Shown here piece by piece: positions 5,590 through 6,024 of a DNA stretch of 6,024 nucleotides. The notes beneath the pieces were generated by a model. It was not told the DNA's origin. It did no database searches and was given only the letters and a program-made list of their open reading frames with translations. Source of the DNA: an uncultured Clostridia bacterium (GTDB lineage Bacteria; Bacillota; Clostridia; Christensenellales; Borkfalkiaceae); the NCBI GenBank assembly GCA_937920115.1, contig CALGVF010000316.1, forward strand, positions 1-6,024, read 5' to 3'. A program made the position numbers and the translations under genes. Every line of letters starts with the position of its first letter. Position 1 is the stretch's first letter.

Positions 5590-6024
5590 ATGGCAAAGAA
5601 AAAGTACGTCTACCTCTTTACCGAGGGCAACGCTAAAATGCGTGAATTGCTCGGCGGAAAAGGCGCGAACCTTGCCGAGATGACCAACATCGGTCTTCCC
5701 GTTCCGCAGGGCTTCACCATCTCGACCGAGGCTTGCACTCAGTATTATGAGGACGGCAGACAGATTAACTCCGACATTCAAGCCGAAATTATGGAATACA
5801 TCGAAAAGATGGAAAAAATTACCGGCAAAAAGTTCGGAGATAAGGAAAACCCCCTCCTCGTTTCGGTTCGTTCGGGCGCAAGAGCGTCCATGCCCGGAAT
5901 GATGGACACCATTCTTAACTTGGGTTTGAACGAGGACGTCGTTGAAGTCCTTTCCAAAAAGTCCGGCAACCCGAGATGGGCTTGGGACTGTTACAGAAGA
6001 TTTATTCAGATGTTCTCCGACGTC
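5590..6024 (+). CDS. ppdK: Pyruvate,phosphate dikinase, N-terminal part (runs off right edge)
   Basis: The first 145 codons of ppdK; the full enzyme is usually about 870-890 residues, so roughly a sixth is present. Pyruvate,phosphate dikinase interconverts pyruvate + ATP + phosphate and phosphoenolpyruvate + AMP + pyrophosphate. In anaerobic Clostridia it serves PEP synthesis or pyrophosphate-linked glycolysis in the cytoplasm. The sequence covers the start of the ATP-grasp nucleotide-binding domain: GNAKMRELLGGKGANLAEM at 13-31, PVPQGFTISTEACTQYY at 37-53, and VSVRSGARASMPGMMDTILN at 91-110. K24 and R94 fall where the ATP-contacting Lys22 and Arg92 of the Clostridium symbiosum enzyme lie, judged from memory of that sequence. 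The ATG follows AGGAGG (5575-5580) with a 9-base spacer and lies downstream of a consensus promoter, so it is transcribed independently of the secreted protein unit. Nothing looks broken in the visible part. Confidence 0.97.
   Translation, partial: MAKKKYVYLFTEGNAKMRELLGGKGANLAEMTNIGLPVPQGFTISTEACTQYYEDGRQINSDIQAEIMEYIEKMEKITGKKFGDKENPLLVSVRSGARASMPGMMDTILNLGLNEDVVEVLSKKSGNPRWAWDCYRRFIQMFSDV

Overview
The window looks like a chromosomal piece of an anaerobic, gut-type Clostridia bacterium. The pyruvate,phosphate dikinase start resembles the clostridial enzyme, ribosome binding sites are strong AGGAGG types, promoters are of the sigma-A type, and intergenic DNA is AT-rich. A large secreted protein of serial beta-sandwich modules and a GC-rich compound palindromic intergenic element are also typical of gut Firmicutes. 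Placement within the Clostridia (for example Christensenellales) is an impression only.

Left part, minus strand (1-1100): an AraC-family regulator with its own near-consensus promoter is followed, 69 nt downstream, by the first 42 codons of a NodB-type polysaccharide deacetylase that runs off the left edge. The two are probably co-transcribed.

Middle, plus strand (1188-4998): divergent from the regulator lies a 1131-residue exported protein. It has a signal peptide, four or five jelly-roll modules resembling carbohydrate-binding modules, a Cys/His linker, a conserved domain without a name known to me, and a small C-terminal beta domain. Sixteen bases after its stop, with its own Shine-Dalgarno, is a 43-codon gene for an acidic, Gly/Asp-rich peptide. 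Two perfect 28-bp tandem repeats, each a potential hairpin, and a strong intrinsic terminator close this unit. The likely theme is carbohydrate sensing, binding and modification, with the AraC protein a candidate regulator of both sides.

Right part (4999-5589): about 590 bases without a convincing gene. It holds a chain of small palindromes (about 5077-5250), several inverted and direct repeats, and then a consensus promoter and leader hairpin for the last gene. That gene, 5590 to the right edge, is the N-terminus of pyruvate,phosphate dikinase (ppdK), a central-metabolism gene transcribed separately.
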